Below are positions 8,495 through 17,876 of a DNA stretch of 64,000 nt, in pieces. The translations under genes were made by a program, and so were the position numbers. The notes under the pieces were generated by a model. That model made no database searches, was not told the origin of the DNA, and was given only the letters and a program-made list of their open reading frames with translations. This DNA is from Caballeronia sordidicola. Its GTDB lineage: Bacteria > Pseudomonadota > Gammaproteobacteria > Burkholderiales > Burkholderiaceae. The stretch lies in assembly GCF_000729995.1 (NCBI RefSeq), contig NZ_JNFG01000201.1, positions 248,001-312,000 of the forward strand. Reading direction: 5' to 3'. Every line of letters starts with the position of its first letter. Position 1 is the first letter of the stretch.

Positions 8495-11400
8495 ACCAGC
8501 GCGAACAGGCCGGCTTCGCCGGTATCGATGCGCGCGCATCCGAGGCGGTCATAGCGGTGCGAGACGCGCCGGAGGTGCAAGAGGCTCGGGAAGCGCTGAA
8601 GCCCAAAACCACTCATGTCGGGAAGTCGATCGAACGTTTCGAAGACCCCGCCATCCTGACTGGCCGCGGCCGTTATGGCGACGATCTGGCGATCAAGCCA
8701 GGCACGCTGCACGCCGCCGTCCTGCGCTCGCCGCACGCCCATGCCGAACTGATTTCCATCGATACCACCGCTGCGCTCGCATGCGAAGGCGTGCGAGGGG
8801 TGCTCACGCGTGACGACCTGGCTGCGTGGTCGCGCCCGTTCGTGGTCGGCGTGAAGTCGAAGATGGAGCAGTGGGCGCTTGCGACCGATCGCGTGCGTTA
8901 CGTCGGCGAACCTGTTGCGGTGGTGATGGCTGAATCGCGTGCACTGGCCGAGGACGCGCTCGACCTGATCAAGGTGGAATACAAGACGCTCGACCCGGTG
9001 ACGTCAATAGAAGGCGCGCTCAAAAGCGACGCGCCGGTGCTGCATAAGAACGTCCAGACCAACGTGATCAGCGACCGCAGTTTCCGCTATGGCGAACCCG
9101 AAGCGGCATTCAGGAACGCAGCGCATCGCGTGAAGCTGGAAGCGCACTATCCGCGCAATACCTGTGCTCCGATCGAATGCGCCGTGGTGATCGCCGAGTA
9201 CCTCTCCGGCGACGAAGGGTATGACGTCACCTCCAATTTCATGGGGCCGTTCTCGCTGCACGCGGTGATGGCGCTCGCGCTGAACGTGCCGGCTAACCGC
9301 TTGCGTCACAAGGCGCCGCGCGATTCCGGCGGCAGCTTCGGCGTGAAGCAGGCCGTATTCCCCTACGTCGTGCTGATGTGCCTCGCTTCGCGCAAGGCGA
9401 ACGCGCCGGTGAAATACGTGGAAGACCGGCTCGAACACCTGAGCGCGGCGACCTCCGCCACGGCGCGGCTGACCACGCTCGAAGCGGCCGTGGAAAACGA
9501 CGGCCGGATCACCGCGCTCAACTACGACCAGGTCGAGGATTGCGGCGGTTATCTGCGCGCGCCCGAGCCTGCCACGTTTTATCGCATGCACGGGTGTTTA
9601 ACGGGCGCCTACGCCATTCCCGGGCTGCTGGTGCGCAACAGGGTTGTGCTGACCAACAAGACGCCCACGGGCCTCGTGCGCGGTTTCGGCGGCCCGCAGG
9701 TTTATTTCGCCCTCGAACGCCTGATGCAACGCATCGCGATCGAGTTGAAGCTTGATGTGCTGGACGTGTACCGGCGCAATCTCGTGCCCGCCGATGCCTT
9801 CCCCTATCGCGCCGCGGCGGGTGCGTTGCTGGACTCGGGCAATTATCAGGAAGCGCTGAAACGCTCGCTCGCCGAGGGCGGTTACGACGAGCTCAGGGCA
9901 CGCCGCGAAGTCGCGCGCAAGGAAGGCCGTTTGTACGGCATCGGCTTTGCGGCGATCGTTGAACCGTCGGTATCGAACATGGGCTACATCACGACCGTGA
10001 TGCCGGCCGAAGCGCGCAAGAAGGCTGGCCCCAAGAGCGGTGCGATTGCGAGCGCGACGGTCAGTGTCGACCTGCTTGGCGGCGTGGTGGTGACGGTGGC
10101 CTCGACACCGGCCGGGCAGGGGCACATGACCGTATGCGCGCAAGTGGTGGCGGACGTGCTCGGGCTCGCGCCGCATGAGATCGTGGTGAATGTGGAGTTC
10201 GATACGCACAAGGATGCGTGGTCGGTGGCGGCGGGAAATTATTCGAGCCGCTTCGCCGGAGCAGTGGCGGGCACGGTGCATCTCGCGGCCGTGCGGGTGC
10301 GCGACAAGCTGGCGCGCATTGTTTCGTCGCAGCTCGCGTGTAAGCCCGGTGATATCCGTTTCGAAGGTGGACGCATCTACAAAGCAGGCGATGAAACCAG
10401 CGCAATGCCCTTCGGCCGCGTAGCAAGCAACGCACCGCATTGGGCGCCTGCGTTACTGCCGGAAGGCGAAGAGCCGGGTCTGCGCGAGACGGTGTTCTGG
10501 ACGCCGGAAAACATGGACGCGCCTGATGAGCAGGACCGCATCAATACATCGGCGGCTTATGGTTTTGCCTTCGACATGTGCGGCGTGGAAGTGGACCGTG
10601 CAACAGGACGCGTGCGGATCGACCGCTATGTGACCGCACACGATGCCGGCACGTTGCTGAACCCAGCGCTCGCCGATGGCCAGATTCGCGGCGCGTTCGC
10701 GCAGGGGCTCGGCGCGGCGCTGATGGAAGAGTTCCGCTATGGCGCCGACGGCAGTTTCCAGTCTGGCACGCTCGCCGATTACCTGATGCCGACTACGTGC
10801 GAAGTGCCTGATCCGCTGATCATCCACCTGGAGACGCCTTCGCCGTTTACGCCGCTCGGCGCCAAGGGCTTGGGCGAAGGCAACAATATGAGTACGCCGC
10901 CCTGTATCGCAAATGCAGTGGCCGACGCGCTCGGTGTGGATGACATCCGTTTGCCGCTCACGCCTTCGAAAGTGATGGCGCTGGTCGGTATCGATGACCC
11001 GGAGCCTTCACGGCCCGAGTTCCGGGAGACGCAGCAGAAGAAGCCGGTCTTGCCGGGCGGCAAAGCGCTGACCGCGCAAGGCAGCGTGGATCTCGCTGCG
11101 TCGCCGGATGCAATCTTCGCGGTGCTGCTCGATCCGAACGCGCTCGCCAAAGTGATCCCTGGTTGTCACGCGCTTGAAGCGAAGGGCGAGAACGCGTATC
11201 GCGCGGATGTGACGGTGGGCGTCGGGATGATCAAGGCGCGCTTCGAAGCGGAGATCACGTTGTCCGATCTCGATCCTCCGCACCGGTTGCGTCTCGCCGG
11301 CGCAGGCATGTCGTCGCTTGGCAGCGCACGCGGCAATGGCCTCGTGGAACTCACGCCCGTTGGTACCGGCACGCGGCTCACCTACGACTACGAGGCACAG

Positions 11401-11568
11401 GTCTCGGGCAAGGTCGCAGCCGTAGGCGCACGGATGCTTGAAGGCGCGGCTAAGGTCGTGTTGCGCCAACTGTTTGAATCACTGGGACGTCAGGCGGCGG
11501 GCAAGCCCGTAAAAGCTGGCGGTTCGTGGCTCGGCCGGCTCGTTGCACGCTTCAGGAGAAAATCATGA
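8491..11568 (+). CDS. hmfA: furoyl-CoA dehydrogenase large (molybdopterin) subunit with fused CoxG domain
   Basis: A 1025-residue xanthine-oxidase-family molybdopterin subunit. Residues about 45-830 cover the two Mo-cofactor domains, including GRGRYGDDL, the RGFGGPQVYFALE stretch, and the active-site loop LGAKGLGEGNN that holds the catalytic glutamate. Residues about 860-1000 form a separate CoxG/SRPBCC-type domain, starting at LTAQGSVDLAASPDAIFAVLLDPN, which normally is a stand-alone maturation protein of CO dehydrogenase-type enzymes. The expected reaction is hydroxylation of 2-furoyl-CoA at C5. It overlaps hmfG and hmfB by four bases. The fusion is clear from the sequence; the substrate is inferred from gene order. 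Confidence 0.88.
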   Translation: MNQREQAGFAGIDARASEAVIAVRDAPEVQEAREALKPKTTHVGKSIERFEDPAILTGRGRYGDDLAIKPGTLHAAVLRSPHAHAELISIDTTAALACEGVRGVLTRDDLAAWSRPFVVGVKSKMEQWALATDRVRYVGEPVAVVMAESRALAEDALDLIKVEYKTLDPVTSIEGALKSDAPVLHKNVQTNVISDRSFRYGEPEAAFRNAAHRVKLEAHYPRNTCAPIECAVVIAEYLSGDEGYDVTSNFMGPFSLHAVMALALNVPANRLRHKAPRDSGGSFGVKQAVFPYVVLMCLASRKANAPVKYVEDRLEHLSAATSATARLTTLEAAVENDGRITALNYDQVEDCGGYLRAPEPATFYRMHGCLTGAYAIPGLLVRNRVVLTNKTPTGLVRGFGGPQVYFALERLMQRIAIELKLDVLDVYRRNLVPADAFPYRAAAGALLDSGNYQEALKRSLAEGGYDELRARREVARKEGRLYGIGFAAIVEPSVSNMGYITTVMPAEARKKAGPKSGAIASATVSVDLLGGVVVTVASTPAGQGHMTVCAQVVADVLGLAPHEIVVNVEFDTHKDAWSVAAGNYSSRFAGAVAGTVHLAAVRVRDKLARIVSSQLACKPGDIRFEGGRIYKAGDETSAMPFGRVASNAPHWAPALLPEGEEPGLRETVFWTPENMDAPDEQDRINTSAAYGFAFDMCGVEVDRATGRVRIDRYVTAHDAGTLLNPALADGQIRGAFAQGLGAALMEEFRYGADGSFQSGTLADYLMPTTCEVPDPLIIHLETPSPFTPLGAKGLGEGNNMSTPPCIANAVADALGVDDIRLPLTPSKVMALVGIDDPEPSRPEFRETQQKKPVLPGGKALTAQGSVDLAASPDAIFAVLLDPNALAKVIPGCHALEAKGENAYRADVTVGVGMIKARFEAEITLSDLDPPHRLRLAGAGMSSLGSARGNGLVELTPVGTGTRLTYDYEAQVSGKVAAVGARMLEGAAKVVLRQLFESLGRQAAGKPVKAGGSWLGRLVARFRRKS

Positions 11569-12380
11569 AACCGGCGCCATTCGATTATCTGCGCGCCGTT
11601 TCTACGCACGACGCGCTCGAGGCCCTCGCTCAAACGGGCGAGGACGCACGCATCCTTGCAGGCGGCCAGTCGCTGATGGCCGTCCTGAACATGCGGCTTG
11701 CGCAACCGCGGGTACTGGTCGATATCTCTCGCACCGAGGAACTCGATCGCGTGAGCATTGACCACGGTCATCTCGTGGTGAGCGCGGCCGCCACGCAAGG
11801 CAGCGTGGAATGGCGTGCGTCACTGCAGAATGAAGTCCCCTTGCTCGCGCTCGCGTTCCCGCACATCTCGCATTTTCAGGTCCGCAATCGCGGCACCGTA
11901 TGCGGGTCGATCGCCCATGCCGACCCTAGTGCAGAGCTGCCGCTGGTGCTCTCGGTACTGGGTGGCGACGTCATGTTGCGATCGAAGAAACGCAAGCGCG
12001 TGCTCAAGGCGGAAGACTTTTTCCAGGGCATGTTGATGACCGCGCGCGAGCCCGACGAACTGGTTGAAGGCGTGCGGTTCCCGTTGAAGCGGGCTGGCGA
12101 GCAATACGCCTTTACCGAGTTTTCAGCACGCCATGGCGACTTCGCGATGGTCGCGTGCGCCACCGTGGTCACCGATACATCGATCAGGATCGCCGTAGGC
12201 GGTGTGGCGGACCGGCCGGTGGTCGAGCAATGGCCAAGGCTGCATGGCGATGATTTGCGTGGCGCGCTCAACGACTTGAGCTGGAAGCTGAATGCGCAGG
12301 ACGACACCCATGTCAGCGCAATGTATAGACGCCATCTGGTGCGGCAGCTCGGATGGCGCGTGATAGAGGAGGCGAAGTGA
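11565..12380 (+). CDS. hmfB: furoyl-CoA dehydrogenase FAD subunit
   Basis: A 271-residue FAD-binding medium subunit of the CO dehydrogenase/xanthine oxidase family. FAD motifs seen are ILAGGQSLMAVLNMRL (about residues 32-47) and the second loop RNRGTVCGSIAHADPSAELPLVL. It passes electrons between the 2Fe-2S subunit and the acceptor. The ATG at 11565 follows AGGAGAAAATC and overlaps the hmfA stop by four bases; a longer frame from 11526 would run into hmfA and is not needed. Confidence 0.9.
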   Translation: MKPAPFDYLRAVSTHDALEALAQTGEDARILAGGQSLMAVLNMRLAQPRVLVDISRTEELDRVSIDHGHLVVSAAATQGSVEWRASLQNEVPLLALAFPHISHFQVRNRGTVCGSIAHADPSAELPLVLSVLGGDVMLRSKKRKRVLKAEDFFQGMLMTAREPDELVEGVRFPLKRAGEQYAFTEFSARHGDFAMVACATVVTDTSIRIAVGGVADRPVVEQWPRLHGDDLRGALNDLSWKLNAQDDTHVSAMYRRHLVRQLGWRVIEEAK

Positions 12381-12919
12381 GCAAGACATCATCGACCACG
12401 CTTGCGCGGGGCGAGCGCCGGCGCATCACCGTGACACTCAACGGACGGGAGCGCACGGGCTATTGTGAATCGCGTGACCTGTTGTCCGATTTCGTGCGTC
12501 ATGAACTCGGCGCGACCGGAACGCACGTGGGGTGTGAACACGGCGTGTGTGGTGCATGCACCGTACATGTGGACGGCGTGGCGGCTCGCTCGTGCCTGAT
12601 GCTTGCCGTACAAGTGGAAGGACGTCGGGTGGACACGGTTGAAGGTCTCGCGCCTGACCAGACGCTGGGTGATCTGCAACGGGCCTTCCAACGTCATCAT
12701 GCGTTGCAGTGCGGCTTTTGCACGGCGGGCATTCTGATGTCGTGCGCGGACTATCTCAAGCGGGTGCCGGACCCGACGGAGACGCAAGTACGAGAGATGC
12801 TGTCCGGTCATCTGTGCCGATGTACAGGCTATACGCCGATCGTGGCGGCGGTGCTCGACGTAGCGGCTTTGCGTAACAAGAACAACAAGAGCAGCAAGAA
12901 GGAGCCGGAACATGCTTGA
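12377..12919 (+). CDS. hmfC: furoyl-CoA dehydrogenase 2Fe-2S subunit
   Basis: A small subunit of 180 residues with two [2Fe-2S] sites: a plant-ferredoxin-type set (GCEHGVCGACTVHVDG then SCL) and the C-terminal helical set (QCGFCTAG and HLCRCTGY). All eight cysteines are present. The start is a GTG that overlaps the hmfB stop (GTGA) behind a strong AGAGGAGG. The last residues before the stop are lysine and asparagine rich, unlike the family core. It overlaps the ligase gene by eight bases. Confidence 0.9.
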   Translation: MSKTSSTTLARGERRRITVTLNGRERTGYCESRDLLSDFVRHELGATGTHVGCEHGVCGACTVHVDGVAARSCLMLAVQVEGRRVDTVEGLAPDQTLGDLQRAFQRHHALQCGFCTAGILMSCADYLKRVPDPTETQVREMLSGHLCRCTGYTPIVAAVLDVAALRNKNNKSSKKEPEHA

Positions 12920-14474
12920 TCTCGGCCGGACCTTTTTGCAAAGCGTTGAACGCAGCCCCAACACGCTTGCCATCGTGGATGGTGACGTCAAGCTGACTTA
13001 CGCACAGTGGCACGACACCATCCTCAAGGTAGCCGGCGGTTTGCGCGAGCTGGGTCTCGCACGCGGCGACCGCTTGCTCGTGGTGTTGCAAAACCGCTGG
13101 GAAATGGCGACGCTGCATTGGGCCTGCCAGTTTGCGGGCATTGTCATGACGCCGTTGAACTGGCGCGCGAAGCCCGAGGAACTCGACTATTGCGTGATCG
13201 ATGCAGGCGCGAAAGCGGTCGTCTTCGAACCGGTCTCCGCCGATGCGGTCTATGCAAGCGAGGCGGCGCAGAAGCTGCCGCGTATCGCACTGGACGACGC
13301 CCGCGGTACGACTTCGTTCGATGCATTGCTGAGCGGACCTGCAGCGAGCGTCACGACGGACGCCACGACAGACGCCACAGCCGACGACATCTCGCTGATC
13401 CTCTATACCTCCGGGACAACCGGCAAAGCGAAGGGCGTGCCGCGCCGTCACCGGCATGAACGCGCTGCTGCGCTCGCGCACGTGGCGCAAAACCTGTACC
13501 GCTACGGCGAGCGCACGCTGGGCGTCATGCCGCTTTATCACACCATGGGCGTGCGCTCGCTGCTCGCCATGGCGTTAGTCGACGGCCTGTTCGTTTGCGT
13601 GCGGCGCTGGAACGGACCGCAAGCGCTGGAATCGATTGGCTCGTTCGAGCTCACATGCCTGTATCTCGTGCCCACGCTCTATCACGACCTGCTGGCCGCA
13701 CCGGGCTTTGCAAACGCAAGCATTGGTTCCGTGACGAAGCTCGGTTTCGCGGGCGCACCCATGAGCGACGGCCTGCTGAAACGTCTATCTGCCGCATTCA
13801 AGCCTGAACTGTTCGTGAACCACTACGGATCTTCCGAGGTGTACACGTGCAGCATTGACCAGGACGCCACGCGCAAACCCGGCAGCGCGGGACGCGCGGG
13901 CATCAACACACGGTTGCGCGTGGTGAAGCTGGATGCTGCCTCGCCGACCGATGTCGTGGCCGTGCACGAGGAAGGCCAGATCATCGCGGACCTGCTTGGC
14001 GACGAAGCATTCGAAGGTTACTGGAATCGTCCGGATGCGAATGCGAAGTCCTTGCGCGACGGCTGGTACTTCACCGGCGACACGGGTTTCTTCGACCAGG
14101 ATGGTGACCTCTTCGTGAGCGGCCGGGTCGACGACATGATCATCAGCGGCGGCGAAAACATCTCGCCGGTCGATATTGAATCGGTGTTGTCGTTGCATCC
14201 GGCTGTGGACGAAGTGGCGGTCGCGGGCGTGAAAGACGAGCGCTGGGGACAGCGCGTGGTTGCGTTCATCAAGCGCCGTGATTACGTCGATGCCGGCGCG
14301 CTCGACGCCTGGTGCCGCGAATCGGATCTCGTCAATTTCAAGCGTCCGCGCGACTACGTCTTTGTCGATGAGATTCCAAAGTCGCCGGTCGGCAAGATCC
14401 TGCGCCGCAAGTTGTCTGCCGGTGACTATGACCCCGATATCACGAACAACCCTACCGAAACAACGAAGGAGTAA
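12912..14474 (+). CDS. hmfD: 2-furoyl-CoA synthetase (AMP-forming)
   Basis: A 520-residue acyl-CoA synthetase of the ANL superfamily. The P-loop-like YTSGTTGKAKGVPRRH (about residues 160-175), the YGSSEVY acid-recognition segment, the YFTGDTGFFDQDGD core motif and the C-terminal PKSPVGKILRRKL lysine are intact. It activates furoate to the CoA thioester before hydroxylation by HmfABC. It overlaps hmfC by eight bases and is followed at three bases by hmfE. Benzoate-type ligases are close relatives; the operon context decides. Confidence 0.86.
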   Translation: MLDLGRTFLQSVERSPNTLAIVDGDVKLTYAQWHDTILKVAGGLRELGLARGDRLLVVLQNRWEMATLHWACQFAGIVMTPLNWRAKPEELDYCVIDAGAKAVVFEPVSADAVYASEAAQKLPRIALDDARGTTSFDALLSGPAASVTTDATTDATADDISLILYTSGTTGKAKGVPRRHRHERAAALAHVAQNLYRYGERTLGVMPLYHTMGVRSLLAMALVDGLFVCVRRWNGPQALESIGSFELTCLYLVPTLYHDLLAAPGFANASIGSVTKLGFAGAPMSDGLLKRLSAAFKPELFVNHYGSSEVYTCSIDQDATRKPGSAGRAGINTRLRVVKLDAASPTDVVAVHEEGQIIADLLGDEAFEGYWNRPDANAKSLRDGWYFTGDTGFFDQDGDLFVSGRVDDMIISGGENISPVDIESVLSLHPAVDEVAVAGVKDERWGQRVVAFIKRRDYVDAGALDAWCRESDLVNFKRPRDYVFVDEIPKSPVGKILRRKLSAGDYDPDITNNPTETTKE

Positions 14475-14477
14475 CCG

Positions 14478-15284
14478 ATGACCGACTTGACCCATCGCGG
14501 CCAGACGCTGTTGCAGGACCTGGACGGCTTCTCGATTGAAGTCGATGAAAAACGCGAGCGTGCAGACATCATCTTGCATCGTCCGCCGCTCAACGTCATT
14601 TCGATGCACGCACGCGACCAGTTGCGCGCGGTGTTCGAAGCGCTCGACGAAGATGACCGCGTGCGCGTGATCGTCGTCCGCGCCATCGGCGAACATTTTT
14701 CAAGCGGTGGCGACATCAAGGGTTTCCTCGAGGCATCGCCGGAAACTGTGTCGAAACTGGCGTGGAATATCGCGTCGCCCGCTCGCTGCTCGAAGCCGGT
14801 GATTGCGGCGAATCGCGGCTTCTGCTTTGGCGTGGGTTTCGAATTATCGCTCGCTTGTGACTTCCGCATTGCAACCGACACGACCTTCTACGCGCTGCCG
14901 GAGCAGAAGCTCGGCCAGATCCCGGGCTCGGGCGGATCGGCGCGCCTGCAACAGATGGTGGGGATTGGCAGGACCAAGGATATTGTGATGCGCTCGCGCC
15001 GGATTCCGGGCAAGCAGGCATACGAATGGGGCATCGCGGTGGAGTGCGTAGCCGACGCGCAACTGGAAGCCACGACCGATGCACTCGTCGATGAACTGCG
15101 CGCGTTCTCGCCGCTCGCACAACGCACGGCCAAGAAGCTGCTGAACGATACGGAAGATGCGCCGCTCTCGATTGCTATCGAACTTGAAGGGCACAGCTAT
15201 AGCCGGCTGCGGACATCGGACGATTTCCGTGAAGGCGTGGAAGCGTTTCATGGCAAACGCAAGCCGGTGTTTCGCGGTAGCTGA
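14478..15284 (+). CDS. hmfE: enoyl-CoA hydratase-family 2-oxoglutaroyl-CoA hydrolase
   Basis: A 268-residue crotonase-fold protein. The oxyanion-hole segments FSSGGDIKGF (about residues 74-83) and NRGFCFGVGFELSLACDFRIAT (about 112-133) are clear. In the hmf pathway this enzyme follows spontaneous ring opening of hydroxylated furoyl-CoA and releases 2-oxoglutarate and CoA. GAAGGAG precedes the start. Last enzyme gene of the operon, 110 bases before the transporter gene. Confidence 0.85.
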   Translation: MTDLTHRGQTLLQDLDGFSIEVDEKRERADIILHRPPLNVISMHARDQLRAVFEALDEDDRVRVIVVRAIGEHFSSGGDIKGFLEASPETVSKLAWNIASPARCSKPVIAANRGFCFGVGFELSLACDFRIATDTTFYALPEQKLGQIPGSGGSARLQQMVGIGRTKDIVMRSRRIPGKQAYEWGIAVECVADAQLEATTDALVDELRAFSPLAQRTAKKLLNDTEDAPLSIAIELEGHSYSRLRTSDDFREGVEAFHGKRKPVFRGS

Positions 15285-15394
15285 AGCTTGCATCACACCG
15301 CATGGTGAGAATTCCAACGAGAGCACGAGGGTCTGACGTGCCAAAAACAGGGTGCCATTCGAGAGAAGACACCGTGACCTTCAAGGAGACAACA

Positions 15395-16768
15395 ATGTCC
15401 GTAGCAGCACAGGAAAGCGCCGTTGCGCCCGTAGTCAACACGCGACAGGTAATGGGCGCAGTCGTGGCCTCATGCCTCGGTTGGGCACTCGATCTGTTCG
15501 ATCTGTTCGTGCTGCTGTATGTGGCTCCTGTGGTTGGCCGGCTGTTCTTTCCGTCTGAACATGCGATGCTTTCGCTGGCAGCGGTCTACGCGTCATTCGC
15601 GGTGACCCTGCTGATGCGCCCGCTCGGCTCCGCGTGGTTCGGTTCCTACGCGGACCGGCACGGCCGCAAGGGCGCGATGATTCTCGCGGTCGTCGGCGTG
15701 GGGATATCGACCGCGCTTTTCGGTGTCTTGCCTACTGTTGCACAGGTCGGCCTGGTAGCGCCAATCCTGTTCCTCGCGTTGCGGCTGGTGCAAGGCGTGT
15801 TCGTCGGCGGAGTGGTCGCGTCCACGCATACCATCGGCACGGAATCGGTGGCGCCGAAGTATCGCGGCGCGGTGTCCGGGTTGATCGGCGGTGGTGGTGC
15901 GGGCCTGGGCGCCTTGCTTGCTTCTATCGTGTACCTGACCATGTCGTCGATCTTTCCCGGCGCGCTCTTCGACGTATGGGGCTGGCGTTGCATGTTCTTC
16001 ACCGGCATCATCAGTTCGGTGCTTGGCCTGTTCGTGTTCAATAGCCTCGAAGAGTCGCCGTTGTGGAAAAAGCTGGCGGCAGATAAGGCCGCGAAGGCCG
16101 CAGCGCGCGATATCTCCGCGCCGGTGGAAGTCATCCGATCGCCGATCAAGACGCTATTTTCGCGGGACTATCGCAGCATCCTGTTCGTCAACCTGTTGCT
16201 TACGATTGGCGGCGGCAGCGGTTATTACCTGACCTCGGGCTACCTGCCGACCTTCCTCAAGGTGGTCAGCCACGTGCCCAACGGCGCGGCCGCTGCCATC
16301 CTGATGATCGCGAGCGTCGGGGTACTCGTGGCGTCGGTGGCGGCGGGGCACCTGAGCACGGTCATCGGCCGCAAGACGGCGTTCATCTGGATGGGGCTGG
16401 TGCGCCTGGTCGCGCTGCCCGCGTTGTTCCTGCTGTTGCCCAGCGCGCAAAGCATCACCATGATCGGCGTCTACGCGGTCGTGTTGAGCGCACTCGGCAG
16501 CGCGGGTTATGCGCCTATCCTGATCTTCCTGAACGAGCGTTTCCCGACCGCGATTCGTGCGACCGGAACGGGGCTGTCCTGGAATATCGGCTTTGCGATC
16601 GGCGGCATGATGCCGACCGCCGTCTCGCTGGTGGCGAAGGACCCGAGCGAGTTGCCGATGACACTGGCGATCTTCGTCGGCGTGATCAGCGTGATCTTTC
16701 TCGCGGGTGCGTTCATCGTGCCGGAGACACTGGGCAAGCTCGAGAATCGTTCAGCGCAGGCGGGCTGA
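15395..16768 (+). CDS. MFS transporter, likely furan-acid uptake
   Basis: A 457-residue, 12-helix MFS carrier of the aromatic-acid/H+ symporter or sialate-like group. The sequence begins with a short polar head and a first helix containing GWALDLFDLFVLLY, where the paired acidic residues are typical of anion-proton symporters. The loop 2-3 motif reads GSYADRHGRKGAM. The start at 15395 has AAGGAG upstream; an in-frame start at 15302 would add a non-membrane tail. The position after hmfE suggests uptake of furoate or furandicarboxylate, comparable to hmfT-type genes elsewhere. The 24-base gap to the convergent LysR gene leaves no room for a separate terminator. Confidence 0.85.
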   Translation: MSVAAQESAVAPVVNTRQVMGAVVASCLGWALDLFDLFVLLYVAPVVGRLFFPSEHAMLSLAAVYASFAVTLLMRPLGSAWFGSYADRHGRKGAMILAVVGVGISTALFGVLPTVAQVGLVAPILFLALRLVQGVFVGGVVASTHTIGTESVAPKYRGAVSGLIGGGGAGLGALLASIVYLTMSSIFPGALFDVWGWRCMFFTGIISSVLGLFVFNSLEESPLWKKLAADKAAKAAARDISAPVEVIRSPIKTLFSRDYRSILFVNLLLTIGGGSGYYLTSGYLPTFLKVVSHVPNGAAAAILMIASVGVLVASVAAGHLSTVIGRKTAFIWMGLVRLVALPALFLLLPSAQSITMIGVYAVVLSALGSAGYAPILIFLNERFPTAIRATGTGLSWNIGFAIGGMMPTAVSLVAKDPSELPMTLAIFVGVISVIFLAGAFIVPETLGKLENRSAQAG

Positions 16769-16792
16769 TGTCTCTCGAATTGGCGTTGCGAT

Positions 16793-17704
16793 CTATGACG
16801 CTGTGGCTGTCGTGGTCACGCGACGTATGTTGTCCGTGATGATTTCGATGAGCGCGTTCGTCGCGGCGCCGAGTGGCCGCTTCGGGTGACTCACGCACAC
16901 GATATGCCGCACGATTCCCGGAGAGGCAATGCGGTAAGCGCGCAGCAGGCCGTCATCCACTTTTCGCTGGACGACAACACGCGGCAGGATGGTCGCCACG
17001 TTGCTCTGTTCGACGAACTGCACAATCGTATTCAGCAGATCGATTTCAAACTTCGGCTTGATCACAATGTCCGCGTTGAGAAGCGCGGCATCCAGCACGC
17101 CGCGCAGGCCGTTGCGACGGGTGGGCAGCACGAGTTCGAGATCGCCTATTTCAGCCAGGTCGATCGCCTCGGGCATTGGTCGTCCGTGGATAACGCTGGT
17201 CACCAGGACCATCTCTTCGTCGAGCAGGGAGCGCGTGTCGAGCGAGAGACGTCCGCGCGGCTTGTTGATGACCGCGGCATCCAGACGCCCGGCCTCGACC
17301 GCATCGATCAATTGCGCGCTGAAGCCGTCCGCCACCGACACTTCCACTTGCGGGAACAGCGCGTTGAAGGTGGCGAGCGATTCGGGCAGCACGCTCTCCG
17401 CTTCAGACGACACCATACCGAGCGCCACGCGCCCGGTGACGATCACGTCGCTGCGGCTCAGTTGTTCGCGCGCGTGTTCAATATCGCGAATGATCGGTAC
17501 ATATAGCCGATACATCAGGCGTGCGGCGTCAGTCGGCGTCATGCCGTGTGGCCCGCGCTCGAACAAAAGCTGGTTGAGCTCTGCCTCGAGCTTCGATATC
17601 TGCATGCTGAGCGCCGGCTGCACAATGTTGAGCCGCTTTGCCGCGCGCGTGACCGAGCCATCTTCGAACAGCGCGATGAAATAGTGAATCTGCTTCAGGT
17701 CCAT
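16793..17704 (-). CDS. second LysR-type regulator of furan-acid cluster
   Basis: A 303-residue LysR regulator closely similar to the one at 5210-6124 over its full length, with the same helix-turn-helix. It converges on the transporter gene, so the two paralogues bracket the catabolic operon. An upstream TTG at 17734 would add ten residues; the ATG at 17704 is chosen because it gives the same MDLKQI start as the paralogue. Two LysR proteins also accompany hmf genes in Cupriavidus basilensis. One may respond to the dicarboxylate and the other to furoate, which is inference. Confidence 0.9.
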   Translation of the reverse strand: MDLKQIHYFIALFEDGSVTRAAKRLNIVQPALSMQISKLEAELNQLLFERGPHGMTPTDAARLMYRLYVPIIRDIEHAREQLSRSDVIVTGRVALGMVSSEAESVLPESLATFNALFPQVEVSVADGFSAQLIDAVEAGRLDAAVINKPRGRLSLDTRSLLDEEMVLVTSVIHGRPMPEAIDLAEIGDLELVLPTRRNGLRGVLDAALLNADIVIKPKFEIDLLNTIVQFVEQSNVATILPRVVVQRKVDDGLLRAYRIASPGIVRHIVCVSHPKRPLGAATNALIEIITDNIRRVTTTATAS

Positions 17705-17876
17705 GAACGGCGGCGCGTTATTCGCGTGATCCAAAGGACGAATGAGACCACAAGCATCCCTCCTATGCCAGCGTGTTCTGGCTTTCAGGAAGGTTTTGTC
17801 CCCTTCTTCTCAGCCAGTGGCGCGGAACACTACTTGCTGCATTGCTCGGTTTCCCCCAACGCGGAAACCAACGTCC

